Source: Streptococcus mitis
Lineage (GTDB): Bacteria; Bacillota; Bacilli; Lactobacillales; Streptococcaceae
Assembly (NCBI RefSeq): GCF_000722765.2
Contig: NZ_CP028415.1
Location: forward strand, 62,001-126,000
Length of the DNA stretch: 64,000 bases
Reading direction: 5' to 3'
The stretch's first letter is position 1, and each line of letters begins with the position of its first letter. Positions 45,532 through 54,399 of this stretch are shown here, piece by piece. The notes beneath the pieces were generated by a model, which saw only the letters and a program-made list of their open reading frames with translations, was not told the origin of the DNA and searched no databases. The position numbers were made by a program, and so were the translations under genes.

Positions 45532-45574
45532 TAACGCCCCCTCTGCAGATTTTAATTACAGAGGGGTTACGTTT
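45532..45574 (+). terminator. Terminator-like hairpin in the 45.4-45.7 kb gap
   Basis: aacgccccctctg / cagaggggttacgtt stem. A weaker gatca/tgatc hairpin follows the ATP-grasp stop at about 45422-45447. Confidence 0.65.
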
Positions 45575-45673
45575 GTGATGTTTACTCTAATTCCTTATGA
45601 TTTATGAAATCACTTAGTGTTGAGAATTCCAAGAATACTGATATTTTTTCTCCTCAGTTCCTCTGCTTCCTCC

Positions 45674-45701
45674 TTGACACTTGATCAGCTTTTGATACAA
45701 T
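45674..45701 (+). promoter_or_regulatory. Promoter of the nucleoside phosphorylase gene
   Basis: TTGACA (45674-45679), 16-nt spacer, TACAAT (45696-45701); start codon 26 bp downstream after agaggaggtg. Confidence 0.78.
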
Positions 45702-45726
45702 AGTACAAAATCAGAGGAGGTGGCTT

Positions 45727-46491
45727 ATGATTCAGAAACATGCGATTCCCATTTTAGAGTTTGATAACAATCCTCAGGCGGTCATCATGCCCAATCACGA
45801 GGGTTTAGACTTAAAGTTACCAAAGAAGTGCATCTATGCATTTTTGGAAGAGGAGATTGACCGCTATGCGAGGGAAGTAGGGGCGGATTGTGTCGGCGAA
45901 TTCGTTTCTGCTACCAAGACCTATCCAGTCTATGTCGTGAACTACAAAGGTGAGGAAATTTGTCTGGCTCAGGCTCCTGTGGGTTCCGCTCCAGCGGCCC
46001 AGTTTATGGATTGGTTGATTGGATATGGTGTGGAGCAGATTATTTCAACCGGTACCTGTGGTGTGCTGGCTGATATAGAAGAAAATGCCTTTCTAGTCCC
46101 TGTTCGGGCTTTACGAGATGAGGGTGCCAGTTACCACTATGTGGCCCCTTCTCGTTATATGGAAATTCAGCCTGAGGCTATTGCTGCCATTGAGCGAGTT
46201 TTGGAAGCCAGAGAGATTCCCTATGAAGAAGTCATGACCTGGACGACAGACGGTTTTTACCGAGAAACGGCTGAAAAGGTGGCTTATCGCAAGGAAGAAG
46301 GTTGTGCTGTTGTGGAGATGGAGTGTTCTGCACTTGCGGCAGTAGCCCAACTGCGTGGGGTCCTCTGGGGAGAGTTGTTGTTTACAGCTGATTCCTTAGC
46401 AGACTTGGACCAGTACGATAGTCGTGACTGGGGTTCAGAAGCTTTCGAGAATGCCTTGGAACTCTGCCTTGAGATAACTTCTCAGATATAG
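45727..46491 (+). CDS. Pnp/Udp-family nucleoside phosphorylase
   Basis: 254 residues. Phosphorolysis of a nucleoside to base plus ribose-1-phosphate. Motifs: phosphate-site QAPVGSAPAAQFMDWLI, ISTGTCGVL, and the C-terminal GCAVVEMECSALAAVA, where the Met-Glu contacts the ribose. The AVVEMEC pattern fits uridine phosphorylase or purine nucleoside phosphorylase of the hexameric type. Own promoter; it lies 33 bp before trkH. Confidence 0.87.
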   Translation: MIQKHAIPILEFDNNPQAVIMPNHEGLDLKLPKKCIYAFLEEEIDRYAREVGADCVGEFVSATKTYPVYVVNYKGEEICLAQAPVGSAPAAQFMDWLIGYGVEQIISTGTCGVLADIEENAFLVPVRALRDEGASYHYVAPSRYMEIQPEAIAAIERVLEAREIPYEEVMTWTTDGFYRETAEKVAYRKEEGCAVVEMECSALAAVAQLRGVLWGELLFTADSLADLDQYDSRDWGSEAFENALELCLEITSQI

Positions 46492-46509
46492 CTACTCTCC
46501 TACTTTTTA

Positions 46510-46518
46510 TGGTACAAT
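46510..46518 (+). promoter_or_regulatory. trkH promoter (extended -10) giving a near-leaderless transcript
   Basis: TGgTACAAT ends at 46518; transcription would start near 46525, which is the first base of the trkH ATG. No ribosome-binding site is visible upstream. Confidence 0.6.
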
Positions 46519-46524
46519 GGATGT

Positions 46525-47904
46525 ATGTTATTCAAATTATTTGTGAAAAAAATTGAAAGAGCCTTGGGTGGACTTTCGCCCGCTCGTCGAATTTTTCTGA
46601 GTTTCGCTGGAGTTATTTTTATAGGTTCTCTCCTTTTAAGTTTTCCTGTTGTTCAGGCGAGTGGTTCGCAGGCTACTTATTTTGACCATCTTTTTACGAC
46701 GGTGTCTATGGTCTGTGTGACTGGCCTTTTTACGCAACCAGTGGCTACTACCTATAATGTTTGGGGGCAGTTGATCTGTATGCTCTTGATACAGATCGGT
46801 GGTCTGGGGCTCATGACTTTTATCGGTATTTTTTATATCCAAGGCAAGCAAAAGCTTAGTCTGCGTAGTCGTGAAACTATTCAGGAGAGCTTCAGTTATG
46901 GGGAGACTCGGTCGCTGAAGGCCTTTATGCGATCTATCTTTTTGACGACTTTTCTGGTGGAGGGCTTGGGTGCCTTCCTGTTAAGTTTTCGTTTTATTCC
47001 TGAGTTTGGCTGGGGACGGGGTATTTTCACCTCCATCTTCTTAGCCATTTCAGCCTTTTGTAATGCTGGTTTTGATAATTTCGGCAGTAGCAGTTTAGTG
47101 GATTTTCAGACGGATCCCTTGATCAATCTGGTCATTGCTGGCTTGATTATCACGGGTGGTCTGGGCTTTATGGTCTGGTTTGACTTGGCAACCCAGTTTG
47201 ACAAGAAGAAAAAACGCCGTCTGCGTTTCCACACCAAACTAGTCCTCTTCTTGACTGCAGGGATCTTGCTGTTTGGGACAGTATCCACACTCTTTACGGA
47301 GTGGCACAATTCTGGAACCATTGGAAATCTCAGTGTTCCAGAGAAAGTGCTGGTTAGCTTTTTCCAAACTGTCAGCATGAGAACAGCTGGCTTTGCCTCT
47401 ATTGACTACACTCAAGCTCGGCCTGTAACCCTGTTTATCTATATCCTACAGATGTTTCTCGGTGGAGCACCTGGAGGGACGGCTGGGGGTCTTAAGATTA
47501 CGACTTTCTTTGTCTTGTTGGTCTTTGCGCGTAGTGAATTGCTGGGCTTACCTCATGCTAATGTTGCGCAGAGAACCATTGAGGCTCGAACAGTCCAAAA
47601 ATCCTTTAGTGTCTTCATTATCTTTTTGATGACCTTCTTGTTGGGCTTGATGTTGTTGGGAATTACGGCAGAAGGAACACCGCGATTTATCTACCTTATG
47701 TTTGAGACCATTTCAGCCCTTGCGACAGTTGGGGTAACGGCAAATCTGACACCAGAATTGGGCAAGCTAGCTCTTAGCATTGTCATGGTGCTCATGTTTA
47801 TTGGCCGTATCGGTCCCTTGACCTTGCTGGTTAGTCTAGCGGATTACCAGCCTGATAAGAAAGATTTGATTCAGTATATGAAAGCAGATATTAGTATTGG
47901 ATAA
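46525..47904 (+). CDS. trkH: Potassium uptake channel subunit TrkH/KtrB
   Basis: 459 residues, about ten membrane segments in the four-fold M1-P-M2 repeat of K+ translocating subunits. Selectivity-filter-like motifs: VCVTGLF, FCNAGFDNFG, MRTAGFASID and LATVGVTANL, with the glycine in each pore loop. It works with the cytoplasmic gating protein encoded next. In S. pneumoniae the corresponding pair is TrkH/CabP, where c-di-AMP binding to CabP blocks K+ uptake. Confidence 0.94.
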   Translation: MLFKLFVKKIERALGGLSPARRIFLSFAGVIFIGSLLLSFPVVQASGSQATYFDHLFTTVSMVCVTGLFTQPVATTYNVWGQLICMLLIQIGGLGLMTFIGIFYIQGKQKLSLRSRETIQESFSYGETRSLKAFMRSIFLTTFLVEGLGAFLLSFRFIPEFGWGRGIFTSIFLAISAFCNAGFDNFGSSSLVDFQTDPLINLVIAGLIITGGLGFMVWFDLATQFDKKKKRRLRFHTKLVLFLTAGILLFGTVSTLFTEWHNSGTIGNLSVPEKVLVSFFQTVSMRTAGFASIDYTQARPVTLFIYILQMFLGGAPGGTAGGLKITTFFVLLVFARSELLGLPHANVAQRTIEARTVQKSFSVFIIFLMTFLLGLMLLGITAEGTPRFIYLMFETISALATVGVTANLTPELGKLALSIVMVLMFIGRIGPLTLLVSLADYQPDKKDLIQYMKADISIG

Positions 47905-47917
47905 GAAAGGAAGAACG

Positions 47918-48583
47918 ATGTCAGATCGTACGATTGGAATTTTAGGTTTGGGGATTTTTGGGAGTAGTGTCCTGACGGCCCTCGCCAAGCAAGATATGAA
48001 TATCATTGCTATTGATGACCACGCTGAGCACATCAATCAATTTGAGCCTGTTTTGGCGCGTGGAGTTGTTGGAGATATCACAGATGAGGAACTCCTCAGA
48101 ACTGCGGGAATTGATACCTGTGATACAGTTGTAGTGGCAACAGGGGAAAATCTGGAGTCGAGTGTACTTGCAGTTATGCATTGTAAGAGTCTAGGGGTGC
48201 CAAGGGTTATTGCCAAGGTTAAAAGCCAGACAGCCAAGAAGGTACTAGAAAAAATCGGTGCTGACTCGGTGATTTCACCAGAGTATGAAATGGGGCAGTC
48301 TCTAGCGCAGACCATTCTCTTTCATAACAATGTTGATGTCTTTCAGCTGGATAAAAATGTGTCTATCGTGGAGATGAAAATTCCGAGTGTTTGGGCAGGT
48401 CAAAGCCTGAGCCAGCTGGATCTACGTGGCAAATACAACCTCAATGTCCTAGGATTTCGTGAACAAGAAAATTCACCGCTGGATGTTCAATTTGGCCCTA
48501 ATGATCTCTTGAGGGCAGATGCCTATATCTTGGCAGTAATAAATAACCAGTATCTAGATGACTTGGCAGAATTAAATTCGTAA
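47918..48583 (+). CDS. cabP: K+ channel regulatory RCK protein CabP/KtrA-like
   Basis: 221 residues. An N-terminal RCK Rossmann domain (IGILGLGIFGSSVLTAL, then DDHAEHINQFEPV and VVVATGENLESSVLAV) binds NAD(H)/ATP, and a C-terminal RCK_C domain is the c-di-AMP site in the pneumococcal homologue. Start M-S-D-R-T-I-G follows aagaaaggaag; an upstream in-frame codon within trkH is not used. Forms the regulatory ring under TrkH. Confidence 0.92.
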   Translation: MSDRTIGILGLGIFGSSVLTALAKQDMNIIAIDDHAEHINQFEPVLARGVVGDITDEELLRTAGIDTCDTVVVATGENLESSVLAVMHCKSLGVPRVIAKVKSQTAKKVLEKIGADSVISPEYEMGQSLAQTILFHNNVDVFQLDKNVSIVEMKIPSVWAGQSLSQLDLRGKYNLNVLGFREQENSPLDVQFGPNDLLRADAYILAVINNQYLDDLAELNS

Positions 48584-48584
48584 G

Positions 48585-48606
48585 GAGGGGAATCCCCTCT
48601 TTTTTG
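48585..48606 (+). terminator. Terminator after cabP
   Basis: gagggg-aat-cccctc with T6, immediately after the stop. Confidence 0.85.
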
Positions 48607-48709
48607 ATGTCCAAAATAGCAAATAGAGATAGCAACCCTTGTATTCTAATAAAAGTCCTTCAAATTCTGGACTTTATGGTAAAATAGAAAGAAGTGACAA
48701 GAGAGAGTA

Positions 48710-48905
48710 ATACTCTTCGAAAATCTCTTCAAACCACGTAAACGTCGCCTTGCCGTAGGTATGGTTACTGACTTCGTCAGTTCTATCCACAACCTCAAAA
48801 CAGTGTTTTGAGCTGACTTCGTCAGTCTTATCTACAACCTCAAAGCAGTGCTTTGAGCAACCTGCGGCTATCTTCCTAGTTTGCTCTTTGATTTTCATTG
48901 AGTAT
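48710..48905 (+). repeat. BOX element (boxA-B-B-C)
   Basis: A full-length element: boxA with the gtcgccttgccgtaggtatg core, two boxB units (each with 'ctgacttcgtcag' and 'cagtg(t/c)tttgagc' hairpins), and boxC. It lies between cabP and a glycosyltransferase gene and ends 32 bp before that start. Confidence 0.92.
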
Positions 48906-48937
48906 AAGAAAAAATCAGTCCCCTAAAGGAGTAGATC

Positions 48938-49954
48938 ATGAAGTTATTGTCTATCGCCATCCCTAGCTATAATGCCTCTGCCTATCTTCACTACTGTGTG
49001 GAGTCGCTAGTGATTGGTGGTGAGCAAGTTGAGATTTTGATTATCAATGATGGGTCTCAGGACCAGACTCAGGAAATCGCTGAGCGTTTAGCCAGCAAGT
49101 ATCCTAACATCGTTAGAGCCATCTATCAGGAAAATAAAGGCCATGGCGGTGCGGTCAATCGTGGCTTGGCGGAGGCTTCTGGACGCTATTTTAAAGTAGT
49201 GGATAGTGATGACTGGGTAGATCCTCGTGCCTATTTAAAAATTCTTGAAACCTTGCAGGAACTTGAGAGCAAGGGTCAAGAGGTTGACGCCTTTGTGACT
49301 AATTTTGTCTATGAAAAGGAAGGCCAGTCTCGTAAGAAGAGTATGAGTTATGAGTCAGTCTTGCCTGTCCAACAGATTTTTGGCTGGGATCAGATCGGAA
49401 ATTTCTCCAAAGGCCAGTATATCATGATGCACTCGCTAATTTACCGGACAGATTTGTTGCGAGTGAGCCAGTTCCAATTGCCTGAGCATACTTTTTATGT
49501 CGATAATCTCTTTGTCTTTACCCCCCTTCAGCAGGTCAAGACCATGTACTATCTGCCTGTCGATTTCTATCGTTACTTGATTGGGCGTGAGGACCAGTCT
49601 GTCAATGAGCAAGTGATGATTAAGCGCATTGACCAGCAACTCAAGGTCAATCGACTCTTGGTAGACCAGCTTGATTTATCTAAAGTAAGCCACCCCAAAA
49701 TGCGAGAATATCTGCTGAATCACATTGAAATCACGACGGTGATTTCCAGTGCCCTGCTTAACCGAGCAGGCACAGCAGAGCATCTTACCAAAAAACGGGA
49801 GCTGTGGACCTATATTCAGCAGGAAAACCCAGAGGTCTTTCAGGCTATTCGGAAGACCATGTTGAGCCGTTTGACCAAACATTCAGTCTTGCCAGCCCGC
49901 AAACTTTCCAATGTCGTTTATCAAATCACCAAATCTGTTTATGGATTTAATTAA
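48938..49954 (+). CDS. GT2-family glycosyltransferase
   Basis: 338 residues, inverting GT-A fold. Motifs: LSIAIPSYNASAYLHYCVES at the N-terminus, ILIINDGSQDQT, and the acidic VVDSDDWVDPRAYL metal/donor site near 95. No membrane segment. Probably makes part of a wall or surface glycan; the acceptor is unknown. It is preceded by a BOX and followed by a terminator, so it is a single-gene unit. Confidence 0.87.
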   Translation: MKLLSIAIPSYNASAYLHYCVESLVIGGEQVEILIINDGSQDQTQEIAERLASKYPNIVRAIYQENKGHGGAVNRGLAEASGRYFKVVDSDDWVDPRAYLKILETLQELESKGQEVDAFVTNFVYEKEGQSRKKSMSYESVLPVQQIFGWDQIGNFSKGQYIMMHSLIYRTDLLRVSQFQLPEHTFYVDNLFVFTPLQQVKTMYYLPVDFYRYLIGREDQSVNEQVMIKRIDQQLKVNRLLVDQLDLSKVSHPKMREYLLNHIEITTVISSALLNRAGTAEHLTKKRELWTYIQQENPEVFQAIRKTMLSRLTKHSVLPARKLSNVVYQITKSVYGFN

Positions 49955-49972
49955 TATAAGTATTTTATAAGA

Positions 49973-50013
49973 GGGATTTAAGAAAAATTTTAACTTTTTC
50001 TTAATCCTTTTTA
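49973..50013 (+). terminator. Terminator after the GT2 gene
   Basis: ggatttaagaaaaa / tttttcttaatcc stem followed by TTTTT. Confidence 0.75.
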
Positions 50014-50069
50014 ATTTTAGGAGATTATACTAGAGTCATCAAATAAAGAAAAACTCTAAGGAGAATCCT

Positions 50070-52334
50070 ATGAAATTCAATCCAAATCAAAGATATACTC
50101 GTTGGTCTATCCGCCGTCTTAGTGTCGGTGTTGCCTCAGTTGTTGTGGCTAGTGGCTTCTTTATCCTAGTTGGTCAACCAAGTTCTGTACGTGCCGATGT
50201 GGTCAATCCGACCCCTGCCCAAGTCGTGCCAGACGCTGCTTCGGTGAGTGAAAAGAGCGACTTACCAGCAGAGGTTCTCAAGAAAGCAGTTGATGTAGCT
50301 CTTCCTTCAGAACAGGTAGACTCAACACCTAAAGCAAGTTTGGATGCTACAAGCTCTCTAGAAAAAGTGAATGTAGTTGATAAAGACCAAGTGGTAGCTC
50401 CAAAAGAAGAAGTACAAGCAAAACCAGAATCTAAGAAAGAAACAGAGGATGCGGTTAAACCTGCGACAAATCCTGCGCCTACAGTTTCTGGACAAGATCG
50501 TGAAGCAAATGAAGCGCAACCAGCAACCACTCTAGCTGAAGTGCAAAAAGGCGTGGCTGACAATACTAAAGATACAGTAGACGTTCCAGCAACTTACTTG
50601 GATAAAGCCAATTTCCCAGGTCCATTCACAGCCGGTGTTAACCAAGTCATTCCTTACGAATTCTTCGCCGGTGATGGTATGTTGACTCGTCTTATCTTGA
50701 AAGCCTCAGATAAGGCTCCATGGTCAGACAATGGTTCAGCAAAAAACCCCGCTCTTCCACCAGTAGAAAACTTGGGCAAAGGCCTTTACTTCTACGAAGT
50801 GGACTTGGCCGACACTCAAGGTAAATCTGATAAAGAGCTACTTGACCTCTTGAAACAAAATGGCACTCAAAGCTATAAAGCTACCATCAAGGTGTACGGT
50901 GCCAAAGACGGCAAGGCTGATTTGAGCAACCTCGTAGCGACTAAGGATTTGGATGTCAATTTGAATGGCTTAACTACTCCATCTGAAGTGCAAAAAGGCG
51001 TAGCCGACAACACTAAAGACACAGTGGACGTTCCAGCAACTTACTTGGATAAAGCCAACTTCCCAGGTCCATTCACAGCTGGTGTCAACCAAGTTATTCC
51101 ATACGAATTCTTCGCTGGTGACGGTATGTTGACTCGCCTTATCTTGAAAGCCTCAGACAAGGCTCCATGGTCAGACAACGGTTCAGCTAAAAATCCCGCT
51201 CTTCCACCAGTAGAAAAATTGGGCAAAGGCCTCTACTTCTATGAAGTGGACTTGGCAGGCACCCAAGGCAAATCTGACAAAGAGCTTCTAGACCTCTTGA
51301 AACAAAACGGAACTCAAAGTTATAAAGCTACTATCAAGGTGTACGGTGCTAAAGATGGTAAAGCAGACTTGAACAATCTCGTAGCTACTAAAGAATTGGA
51401 TGTCAACTTGAATGGCTTAACTACTCCAGCTGAAGTCCAAAAAGGCGTGGCTGACAATACTAAAGACACAGTTGATGTTCCGGCTAGCTACCTTGATAAA
51501 GCCAACTTCCCAGGCCCATTCACAGCCGGTGTTAACCAAGTTATCCCATATGAATTCTTTGCCGGAGATGGTATGTTAACTCGCCTTATCTTGAAAGCAT
51601 CCGACAAGGCTCCATGGTCAGACAACGGTTCAGCCAAAAATCCTGCTCTCCCACCAGTAGAGAAATTGGGCAAAGGTCTCTACTTCTACGAAGTGGACTT
51701 GGCAGGTACTCAAGGAAAATCTGATAAAGAGCTTCTAGATCTCTTGAAACAAAACGGCACTCAAAGCTATAAAGCTACTATCAAGGTTTACGGTGCTAAA
51801 GATGGCAAGGCCGATTTGAGCAATCTCGTAGCGACTAAGGATTTGACAGTGAACTTGAATGGACATCAGTCTCTGATTCCGATGCAGTCAGGTTTCGTCC
51901 CATCTTCTAATGGTTCAGCAATGCCTGCTCCAATGATGAATAGTCATCAAGATGCGTCTAAGATGAACGCTCAAATGCCTAGTGCCAATCAAGACGATAT
52001 GAAATCTAAAATGCCAGCTGCTAGTCAGGATAAGATGATGCCTAGCAAAGAGCAGGACAAAACTATGAATGCTAGCCAGCCAATGGCAACACCAAACATG
52101 AAACAAGATCAAGCTCCAGCAGCTTCAAGCAAAATGTCTGATGAAGGCAAGATGGCATCTACTAACAAGGTATCAAGTCCAATGATGGCTGATCAAATGA
52201 AAGACCAAAAAGACATGCTTCCATATACTGGTGAAGCCCAAACATCAATGGCTACTCTTGGATTCTTTGGATTAGCTTTGGCCGGCCTGCTAGGTGGACT
52301 CGGTTTGAAAGCTAAAAAAGAAGAAAATGACTAG
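50070..52334 (+). CDS. pavB: PavB-like surface adhesin with three SSURE repeats
   Basis: 754 residues. YSIRK-type signal (R-W-S-I-R-R-L-S-V-G) cleaved near V-R-A-D. A Lys/Glu/Pro-rich N-terminal region is followed by three SSURE repeats of about 149 residues (residues 155, 305 and 454 onward), almost identical to one another, each starting EVQKGVADNTKDTVDVP. A Met/Gln/Lys-rich linker and an LPYTG sortase motif near 717 with membrane tail complete it. Pneumococcal PavB binds fibronectin and plasminogen through SSURE units, whose number varies between strains. TCS08, encoded next, is reported to affect PavB expression. Confidence 0.92.
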   Translation: MKFNPNQRYTRWSIRRLSVGVASVVVASGFFILVGQPSSVRADVVNPTPAQVVPDAASVSEKSDLPAEVLKKAVDVALPSEQVDSTPKASLDATSSLEKVNVVDKDQVVAPKEEVQAKPESKKETEDAVKPATNPAPTVSGQDREANEAQPATTLAEVQKGVADNTKDTVDVPATYLDKANFPGPFTAGVNQVIPYEFFAGDGMLTRLILKASDKAPWSDNGSAKNPALPPVENLGKGLYFYEVDLADTQGKSDKELLDLLKQNGTQSYKATIKVYGAKDGKADLSNLVATKDLDVNLNGLTTPSEVQKGVADNTKDTVDVPATYLDKANFPGPFTAGVNQVIPYEFFAGDGMLTRLILKASDKAPWSDNGSAKNPALPPVEKLGKGLYFYEVDLAGTQGKSDKELLDLLKQNGTQSYKATIKVYGAKDGKADLNNLVATKELDVNLNGLTTPAEVQKGVADNTKDTVDVPASYLDKANFPGPFTAGVNQVIPYEFFAGDGMLTRLILKASDKAPWSDNGSAKNPALPPVEKLGKGLYFYEVDLAGTQGKSDKELLDLLKQNGTQSYKATIKVYGAKDGKADLSNLVATKDLTVNLNGHQSLIPMQSGFVPSSNGSAMPAPMMNSHQDASKMNAQMPSANQDDMKSKMPAASQDKMMPSKEQDKTMNASQPMATPNMKQDQAPAASSKMSDEGKMASTNKVSSPMMADQMKDQKDMLPYTGEAQTSMATLGFFGLALAGLLGGLGLKAKKEEND
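50532..51878 (+). repeat. Three tandem 447-450-bp SSURE coding repeats
   Basis: Units start at 50532, 50982 and 51429. Their protein products differ at only a few positions (for example DLADTQ versus DLAGTQ, and SNLVATKD versus NNLVATKE). Such similarity favours slippage or recombination that changes copy number. Confidence 0.9.
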
Positions 52335-52408
52335 TCTAGCTACAGACTTTCTATCTAGGATATGAAAAATCCAGATATCGTTTAGAATGTTCGTAAAGAG
52401 ATTAAAAT

Positions 52409-52442
52409 AGTGTTATACTATTGTGGTATAGCACTGTTTTTA
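52409..52442 (+). promoter_or_regulatory. Hairpin between pavB and rr08
   Basis: agtgttatac/ggtatagcact stem followed by GTTTTTA. It can be the pavB terminator; the inverted repeat also overlaps the region where an rr08 promoter would lie (a tatact is inside). Confidence 0.6.
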
Positions 52443-52457
52443 TCAAAGGAGAGATAG

Positions 52458-53156
52458 ATGGGAAAGACAATTTTGCTCGTCGATGACGAGGTGGAAATCA
52501 CAGATATTCATCAACGTTACCTGGTTCAGGCAGGGTATCAGGTTTTGGTGGCCCATGATGGAGTAGAGGCCTTAGAAATCTTCAAGCGAAAACCGATTGA
52601 TTTGATTATTACAGACATCATGATGCCTCGGATGGATGGTTATGATTTAATCAGTGAGGTCCAATACTTATTGCCAGAGCAGCCTTTTCTCTTTATCACG
52701 GCTAAGACCAGTGAGCAGGACAAGATTTACGGTCTAAGTTTGGGGGCAGATGACTTTATTGCCAAGCCCTTTAGCCCTCGTGAGCTGGTTTTGCGCGTCC
52801 ACAATATCTTGCGTCGCCTTCATCGTGGAGGTGAGACAGAAGTCGTCAGTCTCGGGGATTTACGGATGAATCACGGTAGTCATGAGGTCCAAGTCGGAGA
52901 TGTGGCGCTTGATTTGACAGTCAAATCCTTCGAACTTCTATGGCTTCTAGCCAGCAATCCAGAGCGAGTTTTTTCTAAAACAGACCTCTATGAAAAAGTC
53001 TGGCAGGAAGATTATGTGGATGATACCAATACCTTGAATGTTCATATCCATGCTCTGCGACAGGAGTTGGCTAAACATGCTAGTTCAGAAACACCCACCA
53101 TCAAAACCGTCTGGGGCTTGGGCTATAAAATTGAGAAAGCACGAGGTAGTCAATGA
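52458..53156 (+). CDS. rr08: Response regulator RR08, OmpR family
   Basis: 232 residues. Receiver domain with acidic pocket D9-D10, phosphoacceptor Asp53 (IITDIMMPRMD) and AKPFSPREL lysine, then an OmpR/PhoB winged helix (about 130-228). It is the regulator half of TCS08. Overlaps the kinase gene by 4 nt. The ribosome-binding site is aaaggagag. Confidence 0.93.
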   Translation: MGKTILLVDDEVEITDIHQRYLVQAGYQVLVAHDGVEALEIFKRKPIDLIITDIMMPRMDGYDLISEVQYLLPEQPFLFITAKTSEQDKIYGLSLGADDFIAKPFSPRELVLRVHNILRRLHRGGETEVVSLGDLRMNHGSHEVQVGDVALDLTVKSFELLWLLASNPERVFSKTDLYEKVWQEDYVDDTNTLNVHIHALRQELAKHASSETPTIKTVWGLGYKIEKARGSQ

Positions 53157-54205
53157 AATTAAAAAGTTACATTTTAGTGGGGTATGTCATTTCAACACTC
53201 CTAACGATTATCGTGGTTTTTTGGGCCATCCAGCGAATGCTAATTGAAGAAAGAGAAATTTATTTCCTAGTGGGTATGACTCTCGTGGCTAGTTTTATCG
53301 GTGCTGGGATTAGTCTCTTTCTCCTATCGCCGGTCTTTACTTCATTGGCCAAACTCAAGGAACATGCCAAGCGGGTAGCGGACAAGGACTTTTCATCAAA
53401 TCTGGAGGTTCAAGGACCTGTAGAATTTCAGCAGTTAGGGCAAGCTTTCAATGAAATGTCCCATGATTTGCAGGCCACCTTTGATTCCTTGGAAGAAAGC
53501 GAACGAGAAAAGGGCTTGATGATTGCTCAACTTTCGCATGATATCAAGACCCCCATTACTTCGATTCAAGCGACGGTAGAAGGGATTTTGGATGGGGTTA
53601 TCAAGGAAGGAGAACAGGACCATTATCTAGCAACCATTGGACGCCAGACAGAAAGACTCAATAAACTGGTTGAAGAGTTGAATTTTTTGACTCTAAATAC
53701 AGCTAGGAATCAGGTGGAAACGACTAGCAAAGACAGTATTTTTCTAGACCAGCTCTTGATTGAGTGCATGAGTGAATTTCAGTTCTTGATTGAGCAGGAA
53801 GAGCGAGATGTCCATTTGCAGGTAATTCCAGAGTCTGCCCGGATTGAGGGAGATTATGCCAAACTTTCTCGTATCTTGGTGAATCTGGTCAATAACGCTT
53901 TTAAATACTCAGCTCCAGGGACCAAGTTGGAAGTGGTAGCTAAGCTGGAAAATAACCAGCTCTCAATCAGTGTGACCGATGAGGGACAGGGGATTGCCCC
54001 AGAGGATTTGGAGAATATTTTCAAACGCCTTTATCGTGTAGAAACTTCGCGTAACATGAAAACAGGTGGTCATGGCTTAGGGCTTGCGATTGCGCGTGAA
54101 TTGGCCCATCAATTGGGTGGAGAAATCACAGTCAGTAGCCAGTACGGCCTAGGAAGCACCTTTACCCTCCTTCTTAACCTCTCTGGCAATGAAAATAAAG
54201 CTTAA
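53153..54205 (+). CDS. hk08: Sensor histidine kinase HK08
   Basis: 350 residues. Two membrane segments (about 6-28 and 38-60) with a very short outside loop, a HAMP linker, the H-box AQLSHDIKTPITS (His129), and a HATPase domain with N-box NLVNNAFKYS, DEGQGIAPED and GGHGLGLAIA. The minimal external part fits intramembrane-sensing kinases of the SaeS/BceS type. It partners RR08. Confidence 0.93.
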   Translation: MKLKSYILVGYVISTLLTIIVVFWAIQRMLIEEREIYFLVGMTLVASFIGAGISLFLLSPVFTSLAKLKEHAKRVADKDFSSNLEVQGPVEFQQLGQAFNEMSHDLQATFDSLEESEREKGLMIAQLSHDIKTPITSIQATVEGILDGVIKEGEQDHYLATIGRQTERLNKLVEELNFLTLNTARNQVETTSKDSIFLDQLLIECMSEFQFLIEQEERDVHLQVIPESARIEGDYAKLSRILVNLVNNAFKYSAPGTKLEVVAKLENNQLSISVTDEGQGIAPEDLENIFKRLYRVETSRNMKTGGHGLGLAIARELAHQLGGEITVSSQYGLGSTFTLLLNLSGNENKA

Positions 54206-54211
54206 AACCCC

Positions 54212-54240
54212 TTTACAAATCTAGCCATTCATGGTAAAAT
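54212..54240 (+). promoter_or_regulatory. rpsD promoter
   Basis: TTTACA (54212-54217), 17-nt spacer, TAAAAT (54235-54240), preceding a leader of about 150 nt. Confidence 0.72.
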
Positions 54241-54246
54241 GGATTT

Positions 54247-54399
54247 TGTGTGAAATATCAGCAGGAAAGCATGAAGCTCGTCAACAGGTGTCTTATGATA
54301 AGTAACCTTGGCTGTTTAGGCGAAGGGCATCTGCACGAATCAGGGCTTTCTAAGTGACTATTTCCACCGAAATATTATTTATATCAGGAGGACATTCAC
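54247..54399 (+). promoter_or_regulatory. rpsD 5' leader, candidate S4 autoregulatory RNA
   Basis: A leader of about 150 nt between promoter and rpsD start has long-range pairing gaaagc (54265-54270) with gctttc (54345-54350) and an inner ccttg/gaagg-type hairpin near 54306-54325. Firmicute rpsD genes are commonly controlled by S4 binding to such a leader. The assignment is by position and shape, not by a confirmed match. Confidence 0.5.

Noticed and set aside
52409..52442. Assigning the pavB-rr08 hairpin to a single function
   Set aside because: Both a terminator and an operator fit, and the sequence cannot decide.
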